Shown piece by piece: positions 23,965 through 35,403 of a stretch of 64,000 nucleotides of DNA (position 1 is its first letter; every line of letters begins with the position of its first letter). A model generated the notes under the pieces. The model did no database searches and was not told the DNA's origin. It saw only the letters and a program-made list of their open reading frames with translations. Source of the DNA: Escallonia rubra (Eukaryota > Streptophyta > Magnoliopsida > Escalloniales > Escalloniaceae). The DNA lies in assembly GCA_033065855.1 (NCBI GenBank), contig JAVXUO010002407.1:248001-312000 (forward strand), written 5' to 3'. A program made the position numbers and the translations under genes.

Positions 23965-24200
23965 CGGCGGCAGCGGGGGTAGGAGTGGGTCGCTTTGAGG
24001 TGGATGGCGCATGTGGCTTTGGGAGGTAGCGACAGAGGTGAGGAAAGAGAGATGTGTGGGGTGGGGGGGGGGGTGAGGGTGGGGAAGGTAGACATCAAAG
24101 GTGGGTGGCGTGAGAGGAGGAAATGGAGAGGGAGTAAAGAAAGAAGACGGGGAAGTTGTGCGGCGGATGGAGAAAAAGAAGGGTTAGGGTTTATTTTTCA
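23965..24200 (+). other. GC-rich, G-rich interior of CACTA
   Basis: A purine-rich stretch (including GTGGGGTGGGGGGGGG near 24,056-24,072) gives overlapping frames on both strands. Its composition is unlike the rest of the element. I do not recognise a protein; it may be another captured fragment. Confidence 0.3.
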
Positions 24201-24520
24201 TTAACACCTTTTAGCGACAGATTTTTAACCGTCGCTAAAAGTCCGTCCCTAAAAATGAATTTTTTTTTAAGGAAAAATGAAGAAAATATGAAAATCACGT
24301 TTAGCGACGGATAATTACATCTGTAATAATCCATTGATAAAAGTCCGTCGCTAAAGATCTTTTGCGACGGAAAAATCTGTCGTTAAAGATATTTAGCGAT
24401 GGATTATTCCGTTGCTAAAGGTCACTTAGCGACGGACCTTTACCGATAATCCGTCGGTAAAGGTCACTTTTAGCGACATATTTTAGTCCGTCGGTAAAAC
24501 TAGCTTTTCTTGTAGTGTCA

Positions 24521-26960
24521 AGCCTTATGCAATCAGTCACAAATGTAAGTCTACTAATTATACTTGCATATTATTTTTGATTCACAACATCAACATCAGG
24601 CTTAGTAGGATATAAATAATTTTGAGGATCAAAAGGAATGCATGCAGTTTTGCAATAAAAATATTTGCATTTCCTCAAAATCTTCTCAACATAATGAGCT
24701 TGATCAAGAAATATGCCATCACGAGTTCTAGTAATTTTCATGCCTAGAATAACATCAGCTTCACCCAAATATTTCATTTCAAAATTTCAAATCTTTCATT
24801 TTCAAAATTATTTTTCAACAAACATTTGGTGAATTCAATTATTTTCATGCTAGTGCCGAAATTAAAAAATCATCTATGTACGAGCAAATGATAACATGCT
24901 CACTACTTTTAGATTTGTAGTAAATGAATTTATCACTTTCATTTTCTCTAAAACCATTAGCTGGAACACATTGATCAAATTTGTCATGCCATTGCCTGGG
25001 AGCCTGTTTCAACCCATATAAGGATTAGTCAACTTACACACTTTACTCTCATGCTTTGATTGTACGTAACCTTTTAGTTGGTCCATAAGATTCTCTTCTT
25101 CCAATTCTTTAATTAGGAAGGCTGTTCTAACATCCATTTAGTGAATTTCTAAATTACGGATTGTTGCGATAGCAATTAAAAGCCTAATGGATGTTATTTT
25201 AGTAACCGGCGAGAAGGTATAAACAAAGTCAATGTCCTTTTGTTGTTTAAACCCTTTACAACCAACCTTCCTTAAACTTGTCAACTGTACCATCAGGTTT
25301 AAGCTGTTTCCTTAGAATCCATTTATAACCTATGTCAACAAACTTTCATGTTCTATTAGCCATTAGATACTCTATTTCATCATTTATAGCTTCTCTCTAA
25401 AGGTCAGAGTCTGGTGAGGATAAGGCTTCTGCTAGGGTAATAGGACTTCCTTCAATATTATATGCAAGGTAGTCAGGGCCAAAGTCTTTTTCTACCCTTG
25501 CACATTTGCTCCTTCTATGTTCTTGGCCTTTTATGTTAAGAGGTTGTGAGGAGCTTGCCTCTTGATTATGTTGGAATGATTATATGGCTTTCGTTTCCTC
25601 AACCCCACTATCTTTAGATTTGGAAGAAAACTTTTCTTCATGAAATATGACATCCATATATTCAACCACGACATTGTTCTTAAGATCGAGACACCTCTAG
25701 GCTTTACAATGAAGAACATAACCCACGAAAACTCAACGTGATGCTTTAATTCCCAACTTGACAATTTTTGGGTAAAAAAATCCTCAGAAAGGCTAAGTAG
25801 CACCAAACTACGGTTCTCTAAATTTGGTTTTTTATTTCTCCAAAACTCATACGGGGTTTTGAGGATTTTCTTTCTAGGTATTCTATTAAGGACATAATTT
25901 GCAGTCAAGAGAGCTTCAATTCATCCCAAAATTTCTTAGGTGCACCAGAGCTAGCAAGCATGGCATTAGTCAAATTGATCAATCTCCTATTTTTTCTTTC
26001 AGCTACACCATTAGAGGCATGCAAATAATGAGAGGTTAGTTTCATGAACTATCCCTAAAGATTGGATAAATGTGATAAGACCTAGAGTGTCATATTTCAT
26101 ACATCTATCACTTCTCAATTTTTTTTTCTTTATATCAAAATGATTTCTACTTCCTTGATAACAACAGAAAGCATTTCAAATGCATAACTTTTATTTTTCA
26201 TGAGATAAACTAACAATATTTAGAAAAATCATCAACAAAAGTGATAAAGTATCTTATTCCACCACGTGTCAAAATGACTTCAATTCATATATATATCTGA
26301 ATGAATTAACTCTAGTAATTCAGAATTTCTTTTGACTTTGTGGTGGTTGTTTAATGATTTTGGTCATGCTGCAAGATTCACATTTTTCAAGTTCATTATA
26401 CAGCTTAGGCAAAAGTCCTACGTGACTCATGTTTAAGATATTTGCCATTTATGTGACAAAGACGAGCATGGCAAATATTCACACAAGACACAATATAAAC
26501 AGAAGTAGATGCTTTATTCATTTCAGCATTTAGTTAAGACATACCATCACATGCATAGCCTTTACCAACAAACATATCGTTCCTTGATAGAACTAACTGA
26601 TTTGACTTGAAAGTTTGTTTGAGTCCTGTCTTATTGAGGAGATAAGCGAACACCAAGTTCTTCCTAATATCCAGAGTATGTAGCAGGTCCTTAAGGGTCA
26701 AACTTTTGCTTGAGGTAAAATTAAGAACAACATCTTAGTTGCCTAAGACTTTTGTAGAGTAAGAATCACCAAGCAAAATTTTCTTGTCTTTTTCAACCGG
26801 GACATAGTTTTGAAACTAATTTCTATCATGAGAAACATGTCTAAATGCCCTGGAGTCCGTCAACCGTCCTTCCTCACTTCCTACCACTTTTCCAAAATCA
26901 TAGTAACAAGTGGTTCCTCAGTAACATTTGCGTGTGGAAATGCACCAATATAAAATATGC
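24521..26960 (-). pseudogene. copia 1 protease/integrase/RT remnant
   Basis: Right of the CACTA, the minus strand carries an RT block (24,777-24,571, with KYLGEADVILGMKI and YVEKILRKC) and weaker RT text up to about 25,470. An integrase C-terminal block lies at 25,908-25,531 (NYVLNRIPRKK, TPYEFWRNKKP). Integrase and pre-integrase text continues to about 26,960. The frames are repeatedly broken. Confidence 0.75.
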
Positions 26961-26976
26961 ACCATCTGTAAAAACT

Positions 26977-27892
26977 TCATTTGCAAAATTTTGTTGCTAG
27001 AATTGTTATTAATTTTTTTTTCTTGTTGCTATTTGCACGGTTGGAAGAATGGCCTTGGTTGCACTTCTTTAAGGCGTAGGAAGAATGTTGAATTTTGAAA
27101 CCTTTGTTTTTCATATGCATGCTTCTAGCATTCAAAAAATTATTTTGACCCTTAGAAGCATTATCACTAGACATTAGGAAGTTTACCTTAGCACAATTAC
27201 CGTTAACTTGGTGGTTGTTGGCATGGCGGACATGTGTGTTGTTGGCAAGAGCTTCATTATTCTTGTCTTGCTTTCTCGCTTCCTCCTCAATATAAAGCCG
27301 CACCATAAGATTGACAATTGACAGTTCTGATTGCTAGTGACGGAGGCCCTCTTGAAACTCCTTCCACGAATTCGGCAACTTGTCTATAATGGAAGCCACT
27401 TGCATTTGTTCATCTACATGGATCCTGTCGGAGATGATTTTGTGGACAATCATCTAGAGATCTTGCGTCTGAAGTTACAACCGACATGTTCTCTAATATC
27501 TTGTAGTTGAAAAAGTCGATACTTGCATACTTTTTTTTCCTGGCTTCTCGATGTCGTATTTTTGCTGCAATGCTTTCCATATTTTCTTAGCCGAATTGTA
27601 ACTATGCGAATAATAATCAGAAAGCTCATCAGAAAGACAATTGAGAAAATAATTACAACAATCTTTTTTGTCGTTTTCCCACTTCACAATATATTTCTCA
27701 TGGTCCGCCAATTCCTCATCATTCATAAATTTTGTGTCCACTTTCTTTGGATTCTTGGCGATTAAAACTCATACTACCTTCACCTACTTGAGATAGAACA
27801 ATACCTTGCTAGCCTACCTTCTACAGTTTTGTCCACCAAAACAAATTCGAGTTAGGAGCTGGAGTAGCAGAAGACATGGTGGAATTAGCCAT
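26977..27892 (-). pseudogene. copia 1 Gag remnant
   Basis: An ATG at 27,892 starts the sequence MANSTMSSATPAP, followed by a quick stop. Further frames at 27,741-27,493 (with the copia Gag phrase KKIWKALQQKYD) and 27,306-26,977 continue the protein. The position just inside the 5' LTR fits Gag. The zinc knuckle is not clearly preserved. Confidence 0.7.
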
Positions 27893-27907
27893 TGAATTGT
27901 CTTAAAT

Positions 27908-28747
27908 TGTTGAAAGTGTTGCAATAAACAGGCAAGAAAAACTCCCAATAAATGAAATAAAATCAGCTAGCTGAGTCGCGGATTAGGTCGTTCTCTTAAG
28001 ACAATCGCGCTCCTTCAGATTACCATCGGTGCAGCAAGGTTATTGGCGCGTTGCCTCTGGGATACAACAGCTTAACTTTTACTGTTGTTTCACTCGTATT
28101 TCTGTACAAACGAATAAAGTAGAAGCTTCACTTAATACCTTACCAAAATTTCCACAAGTCAGAACGCTTGAGTTATGTGTCAAAAAGTGTGGAAACAACT
28201 ATATTGTATAGTATAAATAGCACTCTATAGTCCCAAGAAATAAAATAAAATCAGCTAACTTAGGCGTGGACCAAGTCGCTCTCTTAAGATGATTTGCGCC
28301 CCTTCGGATTATCACCGGTGCAACAAGGTTATCGACGTGTCGCCTCCGGTATACAATAACTTAGCTTTCAATGTTGCTTCACTCATATTTCTGCACAAAC
28401 GAATGAAGCAGAAGCTTCACTCAATACCTTACCAAAATCCTCCCAAGTCAGAAGAAGAGAGTAAGAGAGAAAGCTCGAGCTATCCTTCCCCCTTAGCGTG
28501 TGAGTCTTAGACTCGAGCATCATACTAAGAGGCCAAGGAGTGTTCTCCTATATACTCCTCAAATTTCTTTACAATGGCCATTGTGGGACAAGTCTCTTTA
28601 AAAAGCTGAAGTATGTGAGAAAATCTCAACTCTTCACTTATAAGCAATTTGGAACTAAAGCATCTGTAGTTTTTCTCAAAACTCTAATGTTATCTCAAAA
28701 CCATTCTTGAAAATAAAATGGAATTTTTTTGTTAAAATACTCCAACA
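27908..28747 (-). repeat. 5' LTR of copia element 1, with internal duplication
   Basis: About 840 bp against 625 bp in the partner. The extra length comes from a partial tandem copy: the block around 27,945-28,200 is repeated at about 28,240-28,470 (TTCGGATTATCACCGGTGCA and its variant). Confidence 0.85.
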
Positions 28748-28752
28748 GACTA

Positions 28753-29302
28753 GAAACTAATTTTGTGTATAGCTTTCTCATATAGATTGAGACGTCAATG
28801 TGTTCGCCTTGAACAAAGGCAACAATCTGATCATCATATTCCTCGATAGCTCTAAGTTTAGATACAAAAAGGAATCCCATGCAAAAGTTGTTCATTGTAA
28901 TTTATGTACTCATCCTGCTCCAAAATTTAATGGCAATTAACTTTTTAATCGATTTCAAATTGCTATTTGAATAAAATTGGCAAATGATTTCCTCAATGTT
29001 AATATACTAATTACATAAAGATATCCAGAACTTTTCCGTTGGGCAACTTGATCTCTGAACACCTTATTCTGGCTCGCTGATACACTATATATATATTTGT
29101 AAACTTTGCTAAATCAATGACCAACAACTCCACCGGCCCTAGGACTACTACTAGTTCCTTTCAAAGTTTGCAAGCTAGTTTCATGAAGAAAAGTTTGCAA
29201 GAACTTGAAAAACTCATGTGTAGTATGTCAGTCAAGGATTATACTACCAAGCTAGCATTGAGGAAAGGAGTTTCGCAGTGAGGCTAATGATAATTTGACA
29301 TA
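28753..29302. other. intergenic, one unrecognised short frame
   Basis: A 66-codon minus-strand frame (28,695-28,895) overlaps the LTR edge and reads like a normal soluble protein fragment (KLRAIEEYDDQIVAFVQGE), but I do not recognise it. The rest is AT-rich with no feature. Confidence 0.35.
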
Positions 29303-29331
29303 CTAGCCCAGAATCCCGTGCCAAGCACGGG
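29303..29331 (-). repeat. Helitron-type 3' terminus: hairpin plus CTAG
   Basis: On the minus strand the perfect stem CCCGTGC/GCACGGG (29,315-29,331, 3-base loop) precedes a terminal CTAG followed by T, matching the terminus at 2,377 in layout but not in stem sequence. Confidence 0.65.
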
Positions 29332-31257
29332 ACTGTTTATTAACATTAACTTATTTTAGTAGTTTTGAAATGCATAATAAAATATATTGCACAATTTTAT
29401 TATGGTTATTTCATCAAAGATAGTTACTTTAATTTTTGTCTTGAACTCGCTTGTAATAAAATAATTAATCTTTATGGTGAAATATCATTAAGCAATGTCC
29501 TTGTGCATATTTGTTAATTCTGATTTAGTAACTATGTAGATGAACAAAAATTAAAAGTTCATTTAGTAAACAAAAAAGAAAAAGTAAATTCTCTACTGAT
29601 AAAAATATGCGAAGAACATATTGAGATCAATTTGCTATTACTCAAGACATTTTTATTATTTTCTAAGAACTTTTTAAAAATAATTTGTACCTTGAATGCG
29701 TTACCCATAACGTTAATTTACATATTAGTTTAATTTTGATAGAGAAAATTTCGGTCCATATATTTGTTTATAGCATAGACTAATTAAGTAAGGATGATGT
29801 GCCACTTTCAAAAGCAAATGTAATCCACCAATAAAGTATATAGAGAATATAATAATCACTGCATGATGTAATTATATAAAGTTTAACTAACATGACTACA
29901 TATGATAGCTCAAAAACCTCGTAGTAAGAAAATTGTTGAATACAATTTAACCAAGATTTCACAAAGCATACAATAAGCATGCTTACTAAGTAAGATTTAT
30001 CTTAAGAGATAATAAGGTTTTTAATTTAAGTTTTAATTTACATTCATCACAACATAACTACTATCTTTTTAGATTTTATATGCAATTCTATTCAAAAGTA
30101 TAAAAGTTAACATAAAATCATAAAAGTATAATGCTAATATAGAATTTAGAATGCTTGAGAGTTTAATTACTCACAATAAAAGTACCATAAAAAAAATTGG
30201 TTCAAAACTTTTCCAACATAAAATTAGTTGAATTTAAGAAATGCTCACATAATTAATGTTTTAAATTTACACTATTTATTTAATTTATCTCATATAGAAT
30301 CTGCATATTATGGTAAATATGCATTTAACCATTGCGACTAAATATGATAGCGCAAAACCTTAGAGTAAGGAAATTACTGACCAAAACTTTTAACCAACAT
30401 ATTTAGTTATATTCATATTTGAATTTACAGGAAACTTAGATATGAATTTGAAATAGTACCTATTTTTTCTTATTAAATATTTTAAGTAAGTTTTGTTTTA
30501 CAGGTTAATATTTCATGCTAGAGAGCTTTCGATATATAATATTTAAATAAAGTCATAATAGTTTGCTATATTGGTTAGAATATTTTGAATGTTTCGAATT
30601 GTTTTTTTGAATTGCATAAGGCTTATTATTTAAATATTTACTATATTTGCCGATTTAATTAATTGCAAAATTAAGAATCCTGTTCAAAGTAATGTTTGGA
30701 GATCTTTAGCAACATTAATATGTTTAAGCTTAGTTTTTATAACTCTTATTATATTAGAAACACAATGTAAAGACGTGTCATGAGTTATAATTGCATTTCT
30801 TGCCTCAGTTATTAGATATTATAATTTGGGATCCTGAATCTAGCTCGAGTAAATTAATAAAATAATTTAAATAGTTATAAAAAGTGTATCAAAGGATACC
30901 ACATTCAAGAAACAAAAAGAGATTATCTTATACTTTTGCTAAAACTATAATAGTTAGTAAGAAATTTTTAATACTTTATTTGTAAAATTTTCAAGTAACT
31001 TGTCAATACTATATTATTATTAAACTCTTTTAGTGGTTCAACATGTAACATCTCAAAACCAAGTCTCTTAGCCTCAAAAGTTAGGTTAAGAGTTCTTAAT
31101 CTTTGGAATCGTAAATGTCAAAGTCCGTTCTTATCTTTTTCATGAATCATTGCTTCAAGAAATCACCAATTTATTAAGATGCAAACATGATATCCAGTAG
31201 AATATTTTTTCGTTTCATACACTTCTAAAATTTAGTCTTGATTAATTAAATGGTCAT

Positions 31258-31500
31258 GCAATTGTTGCAGAATATTTGCTAGGTATATATGTTTGATTTA
31301 GTTCCTCTGAACTGTAAGTGTAAAGAATAATGAGTAGATTGTGTTACAATGTCGTGGCTAATACGTAACACAATTTACTCATTTTTTTTTTACATCATCA
31401 GGTGGTTCTGTAACACAATTTACTCATTTTTCTTTCAACTTGCAGTTCAAAGGAACCAAAGCAAACATATATGCGTATGCAAATATTACGCAAGAATTGC
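31258..31500. repeat. long imperfect hairpin (~95-bp arms)
   Basis: Left arm about 31,258-31,355 and right arm about 31,404-31,500 are inverted copies (left ATATATGTTTGATTTAGTTC, right the complement of ATATATGTTTGCTTTGGTTC). A short direct repeat, GTAACACAATTTACTCATTT, also occurs twice in its centre. It may be a MITE or a small-RNA precursor. Confidence 0.75.
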
Positions 31501-32938
31501 TTAACAATCTAATCAAGTTTTAATAGTCAAAATCAGAGCCTAATACGTAAATATGTCTGTAGCATAGAGTTTAAATGTTTTACAATTGATATTTATAATG
31601 TTTACAAATATCGCGACAATTATACCACGAATTTTTCAACAATAAACCGTAGTAAAGAGTTTGATTTGTTTTCTAAATTCTTATATATGGGATATAACCA
31701 GTTTGGTGGTCGTGAGGTCTTATTTAAAAATGCTGACTTATAATTCGTTTATTAAATCTGTATATCACATTATTAAAGATGACTATCTTATGTATGTTAC
31801 GTGTGAGTGAGTGTATGTGTTATATATAAAACATTTGACTTAATTAGAACGTCATTTTTCCCCCTTCTAGATCTAATATGTTATTTTCATCTTTTTTCGA
31901 TATATGAATTTTTATATTCACATTAAAGAGTAATTTAAAAAATATAATAATTAAAATTAAGTCATAATAAGTTAGCGTATGGATTAGGTTGAGATCTAAA
32001 ATATTTAGAATTAAATTTTAAATTATACAACCCTTATTATTCTTGCAAAATTAATCAAATTTAAATTGAAAGGCACCTATCAAAATTACGTTTAGATCAT
32101 TTTTTTTCCTAAGTCTCGTAAGTTGTTTAATCTTAATTGTAACATTAATTTATTTTTTCTAAATCAAAAGTATTATTTTTGTTTTTTATATATATGAGTT
32201 TTTATATTCATATTAGATAGTAGTTTTAAAGATAGAATAGTCAATGTTAAGTCCTGATAAGTTAATATAATGATAAGGTTAAGTTTTAGAATGATTAGAA
32301 TTATTTTTGAATTTTAAGGACATAGTTGTTAGAAAGAAGCCTTAATAGATTAGTATATTGATTAGGTAGAATTTTAGAATGATTTATCATGTTTTTTTAT
32401 TCTAAATCTCATAAGTTATTTTTTGGGTCTATGGATTTTAATTTTCATATTAGAAAACACTTTTAAGGACATAATTGTCAAAATTAAGTCTTAATAGATT
32501 AGTATATTGATTATGTAGAGTTTAGAATGATTAGAATTAGTTTTTAAATTAATTTTTTTCTTCTAAATCGAAAGTATTATTTTCGTTTTTTATATACATG
32601 AGTTATTATATTCATATTAGATAGTAGATTTAAAGATATAATAGTCAATATTAACTCTTAATAAGTTAGTATAATGATAAGGTAGAGTTTTAGAATGACT
32701 AAAATTATTTTTCGAATTTTAAGGACATAATTATAAAAAAGAAGTCTTAATAAATTAGTATGTTGATTAGGTTGAGTTTTAGAATGATTAAAATTACTTT
32801 TAAATTAAAAAACACTTACTTATATTGAAGTTCTTAAAATAATAATCGGATGACGTGTCGTATAAAGAAACGGTGATGTGTCGCGTAAAGAAGCTATCGA
32901 TGTCTTTCTCGCTTCGCTTATTATATATATATATATAT

Positions 32939-34077
32939 AACGATTTACTTCATCAAGTCAGAAGATATTCTTTGAAAAACAAAGTGGTGAATCAAGGTTG
33001 CTCAAAACTTCTAGTGGATGCAGTATGACAATTATGCATTTTTTCTAATAGAAACTAGGCATGCAATGAAATCGATGACTTGTACATATCCAAAATTTTT
33101 ATGTTTTAAGACTAATAAAGTCTTTGTTGATCACATGAAAAACTATAAGAAAAACGAGTTCCACTGAGATAATGTTTAATCTATATTCATAAACACAGGT
33201 GAAAAGTCATTTGTCGGTTGTTGAGTCATAACCATCCTTGGTTGAAGAATTGATTGGTTTAATTCTCTTGAAAACCATCCAAAATTATCTTGACCTCACG
33301 CAGGGGCTGGAATGATGGTTGCATTAGCCTTCCATCCTCTCACTACAGCCCGTGTTATTGAAACTGAAATACACAAAATCAAGCTTCAAATAGTGTTGTA
33401 CAGGCAGCAAAACACGGAATTTAAAAAGTAAAGAAGAAAAAAAAAAGATACTATGCAAAAAAGCCTAAGTTTCTTGAGTTCACCAGAGCTTATTGAGATG
33501 CAAGTTCAGAAGAATCTTGGAGATCGAGTTAAAATATCCTATTGCCATCTCCGAAGCAATTGAACATGTGTAATGTTCAATAAGTTTCTATCCCAAACCA
33601 CAGGAAAGAATCCACAACACCACAAGCGAGATATTATTCCGATCCTTGAGGACTTATAGGCAGCTATATAGTCCATCAAGTCTGACAGAAATTACAATCG
33701 TGGGTAGCTTAGCAAAACTTTACAAATAAAAGTTAGGATTCGATCACTCTTTATCAAAATGTCTATACAAAAGGCTAAAGCCCATTTGTTTGTGTTGAAA
33801 AAGTGAAAAACAACTCAATTGTGATGACAAATGTAATTAACCAATGGAGAATAAGTCGAAACATGATGGAAATTCTCAATGCGGAAAGTACTCAAATGGT
33901 ACAGCGGCCCAAGCGACGAGACTTAACATAAATGTAGCCATTGGAGCCTTTGCAGATGAGCACTTCCTTTCTATTAGCCATTGAAGCCTAAACACCTACA
34001 AAACTTCCTTTCTATTCAAGTTACAAGTGAGCGCTCTACTTGCCATTAAGGGATTGTTCTGCAAAACTGTAAAAACT
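32939..34077. other. intergenic, no recognised gene
   Basis: No coding frame above background and no repeat that I could match within the window. Confidence 0.5.
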
Positions 34078-34290
34078 GATTGTTTGTATTGATGTATATA
34101 TATTTGTATGATTAATCAATTTATATAATACTGGGATTACAACCATATTCTAGATTTCTGGCCATAATTTTTGGCATCAATTGATATTCAGCATGATTGT
34201 CTCAATTGATAGAATAAGTGCATGATTTTCTCGAATCTGTTCATGATTTTCTCGAGAGATAGAAGCATATTCTTGATTCAGCTAATCACA
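34078..34290 (-). repeat. 3' LTR of copia element 2
   Basis: 213 bp, from TGTAAAAACTGATTG to GCTAATCACA. The adjacent stretch, read as CGTGGGGGAGTATTGAC on the minus strand, is a good polypurine tract. Confidence 0.85.
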
Positions 34291-34894
34291 GTCAATACTC
34301 CCCCACGAGTGGGAGCGTGGGGATTCTGAATGCCCAACTTGAGTGATAATGATAGAAACTAGTCCTTCCCAAGATATTTGGTGAATAGATATGCCAGTTG
34401 TTCTTGGGAAGGAAAAAAAAAAGTCTTGAGTCAGCCTGAGCTAAAATTTTCACCAACAAGGTGGCAATCAAGTTCGATGTGTTTAGTCTGTTCATGAAAA
34501 ACGGGATCGGACGCAATATAGAGTGCAGCCTGGTTATCACAATGGAGTAGAGCAGGTTGATGATGTTTTATACCAAGATCAGCGAGTAAGTATTTAAGCC
34601 ACTAGAGTTCACATGCAGTGTTAGCCATTGAGCGATATTTGGCTTCGGCATAAAACCTCGAAATAGTGTTTTGTCGCTTTGTCTTCCATAAGATGGGGTC
34701 AGAACCAAGCATGGTACAATATCCAGTGGTTGAACAACGAGTTATTGGACAATTAGCCCAACCTTAATCACAGATACCTTGGAGTTGAATGGGGCTTTGA
34801 GCATTCATGAAGAGGCCTTGACTAGGAGAGCCTTTCAAGCAGCAAACAACACATATAGAAGCATGCCCATGGGATTGGCGAGTATGTTGCATAT
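34291..34894 (-). pseudogene. copia 2 RNase H C-terminal remnant
   Basis: The minus-strand frame at 34,540-34,292 and text up to the chromovirus edge carry RNase H-like phrases (for example DPVFHE followed by a [11 protein letters not shown] sequence across frames). It continues beyond the insertion at about 38,490. Confidence 0.6.
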
Positions 34895-35392
34895 TGTCAC
34901 GGACCGAACTTCCCTAAGTCGAAACCGTGCGGCACTTAGCTAGATCAAGCCCCCGCTTGCTCGGCTAAGTTAGCCTAACCGTAGAGCTGGGCGAAGTTGG
35001 AAACAAATGTGCAGCGGAACACAAGAGATTGGGGAAAGGATTCCCAACACACTACTTGGAGAAAGCTTGAATACAAAGATGTATTGGATGTGTCTTGGAT
35101 ACTTTGGCCAAGTGAGGCCTCACCTATTTATACTAGTCCACCTCCTCAACGAACGGTGGAGATACATTTGATCCTACGGATCCTATTATGCTTCTAGAAT
35201 TCTAGAGTACTTTCCTACTTTAGAATATTCACACATGTTACATATGTTAAACATGTTACACATGTTCAACCTTCCGGAAGCCTTGCCTTGTAATCGCCAA
35301 GTAAGCGTCCACGAAGCGTCCCATAAGCGCCTAATGAGCGCCCGCATGGCGTAACCTTTAAAAATCAGCCTCCATATAAAAAGTGCGGGACA
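34895..35392 (-). repeat. 3' LTR of the chromovirus
   Basis: It starts TGTCACGGACC and ends GCGGGACA as read on the plus strand. It differs from the partner by T/C in the GGCTAAGTTAGCC word and by G/A in CTTTAGAATATTC. Confidence 0.95.
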
Positions 35393-35403
35393 TTCTCCCC
35401 CAC

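Larger units (their letters stand above)
21206..24517. mobile_element. CACTA (En/Spm) element, non-autonomous, 3.3 kb
   Basis: It begins CACTATAAGAAATAAGAC and ends with the complement of CACTACAAGAAAAGCTAG. The 3-bp target duplication TCA flanks both ends (21,203-21,205 and 24,518-24,520). Both sub-terminal regions carry many copies of TTTTAGCGACGGA in both orientations, the arrangement bound by CACTA transposases. No transposase is encoded. The interior carries exons and introns of a plasma-membrane H+-ATPase gene and a GC-rich stretch near 23,965-24,180. Insertion is inside the copia RT coding region. Confidence 0.95.
19208..28747 (-). mobile_element. Ty1/copia LTR retrotransposon 1, decayed, with nested CACTA
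   Basis: It is bounded by LTRs that on the minus strand run from TGTTGGAGT to an end in CAACA-like sequence, and flanked on both sides by the 5-bp target duplication GACTA (19,203-19,207 and 28,748-28,752). Minus-strand domain order is Gag, protease/pre-integrase, integrase, RT and RNase H, the copia order. Many stops and frameshifts are present. The next bases inward from the 5' LTR do not match the usual initiator-Met primer site. A CACTA element lies inside the RT. Confidence 0.88.
29303..32938 (-). mobile_element. Helitron-like element copy C, non-autonomous
   Basis: The left end is the hairpin/CTAG terminus. The right end has the same edge as copy A (GCTTCGCTTATTATATAT, then a TA run). 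The interior is AT-rich with no helicase or other long frame. Near 30,830-30,920 it carries a degenerate version of the sequence just inside the terminus at 2,377, so two related elements may be fused here. The right third carries the same ~90-bp repeats as copy A. Confidence 0.5.

Noticed and set aside
24060..24072. G-run as a G-quadruplex regulatory site
   Set aside because: It is a single low-complexity run inside a transposon; the sequence alone gives no regulatory link.
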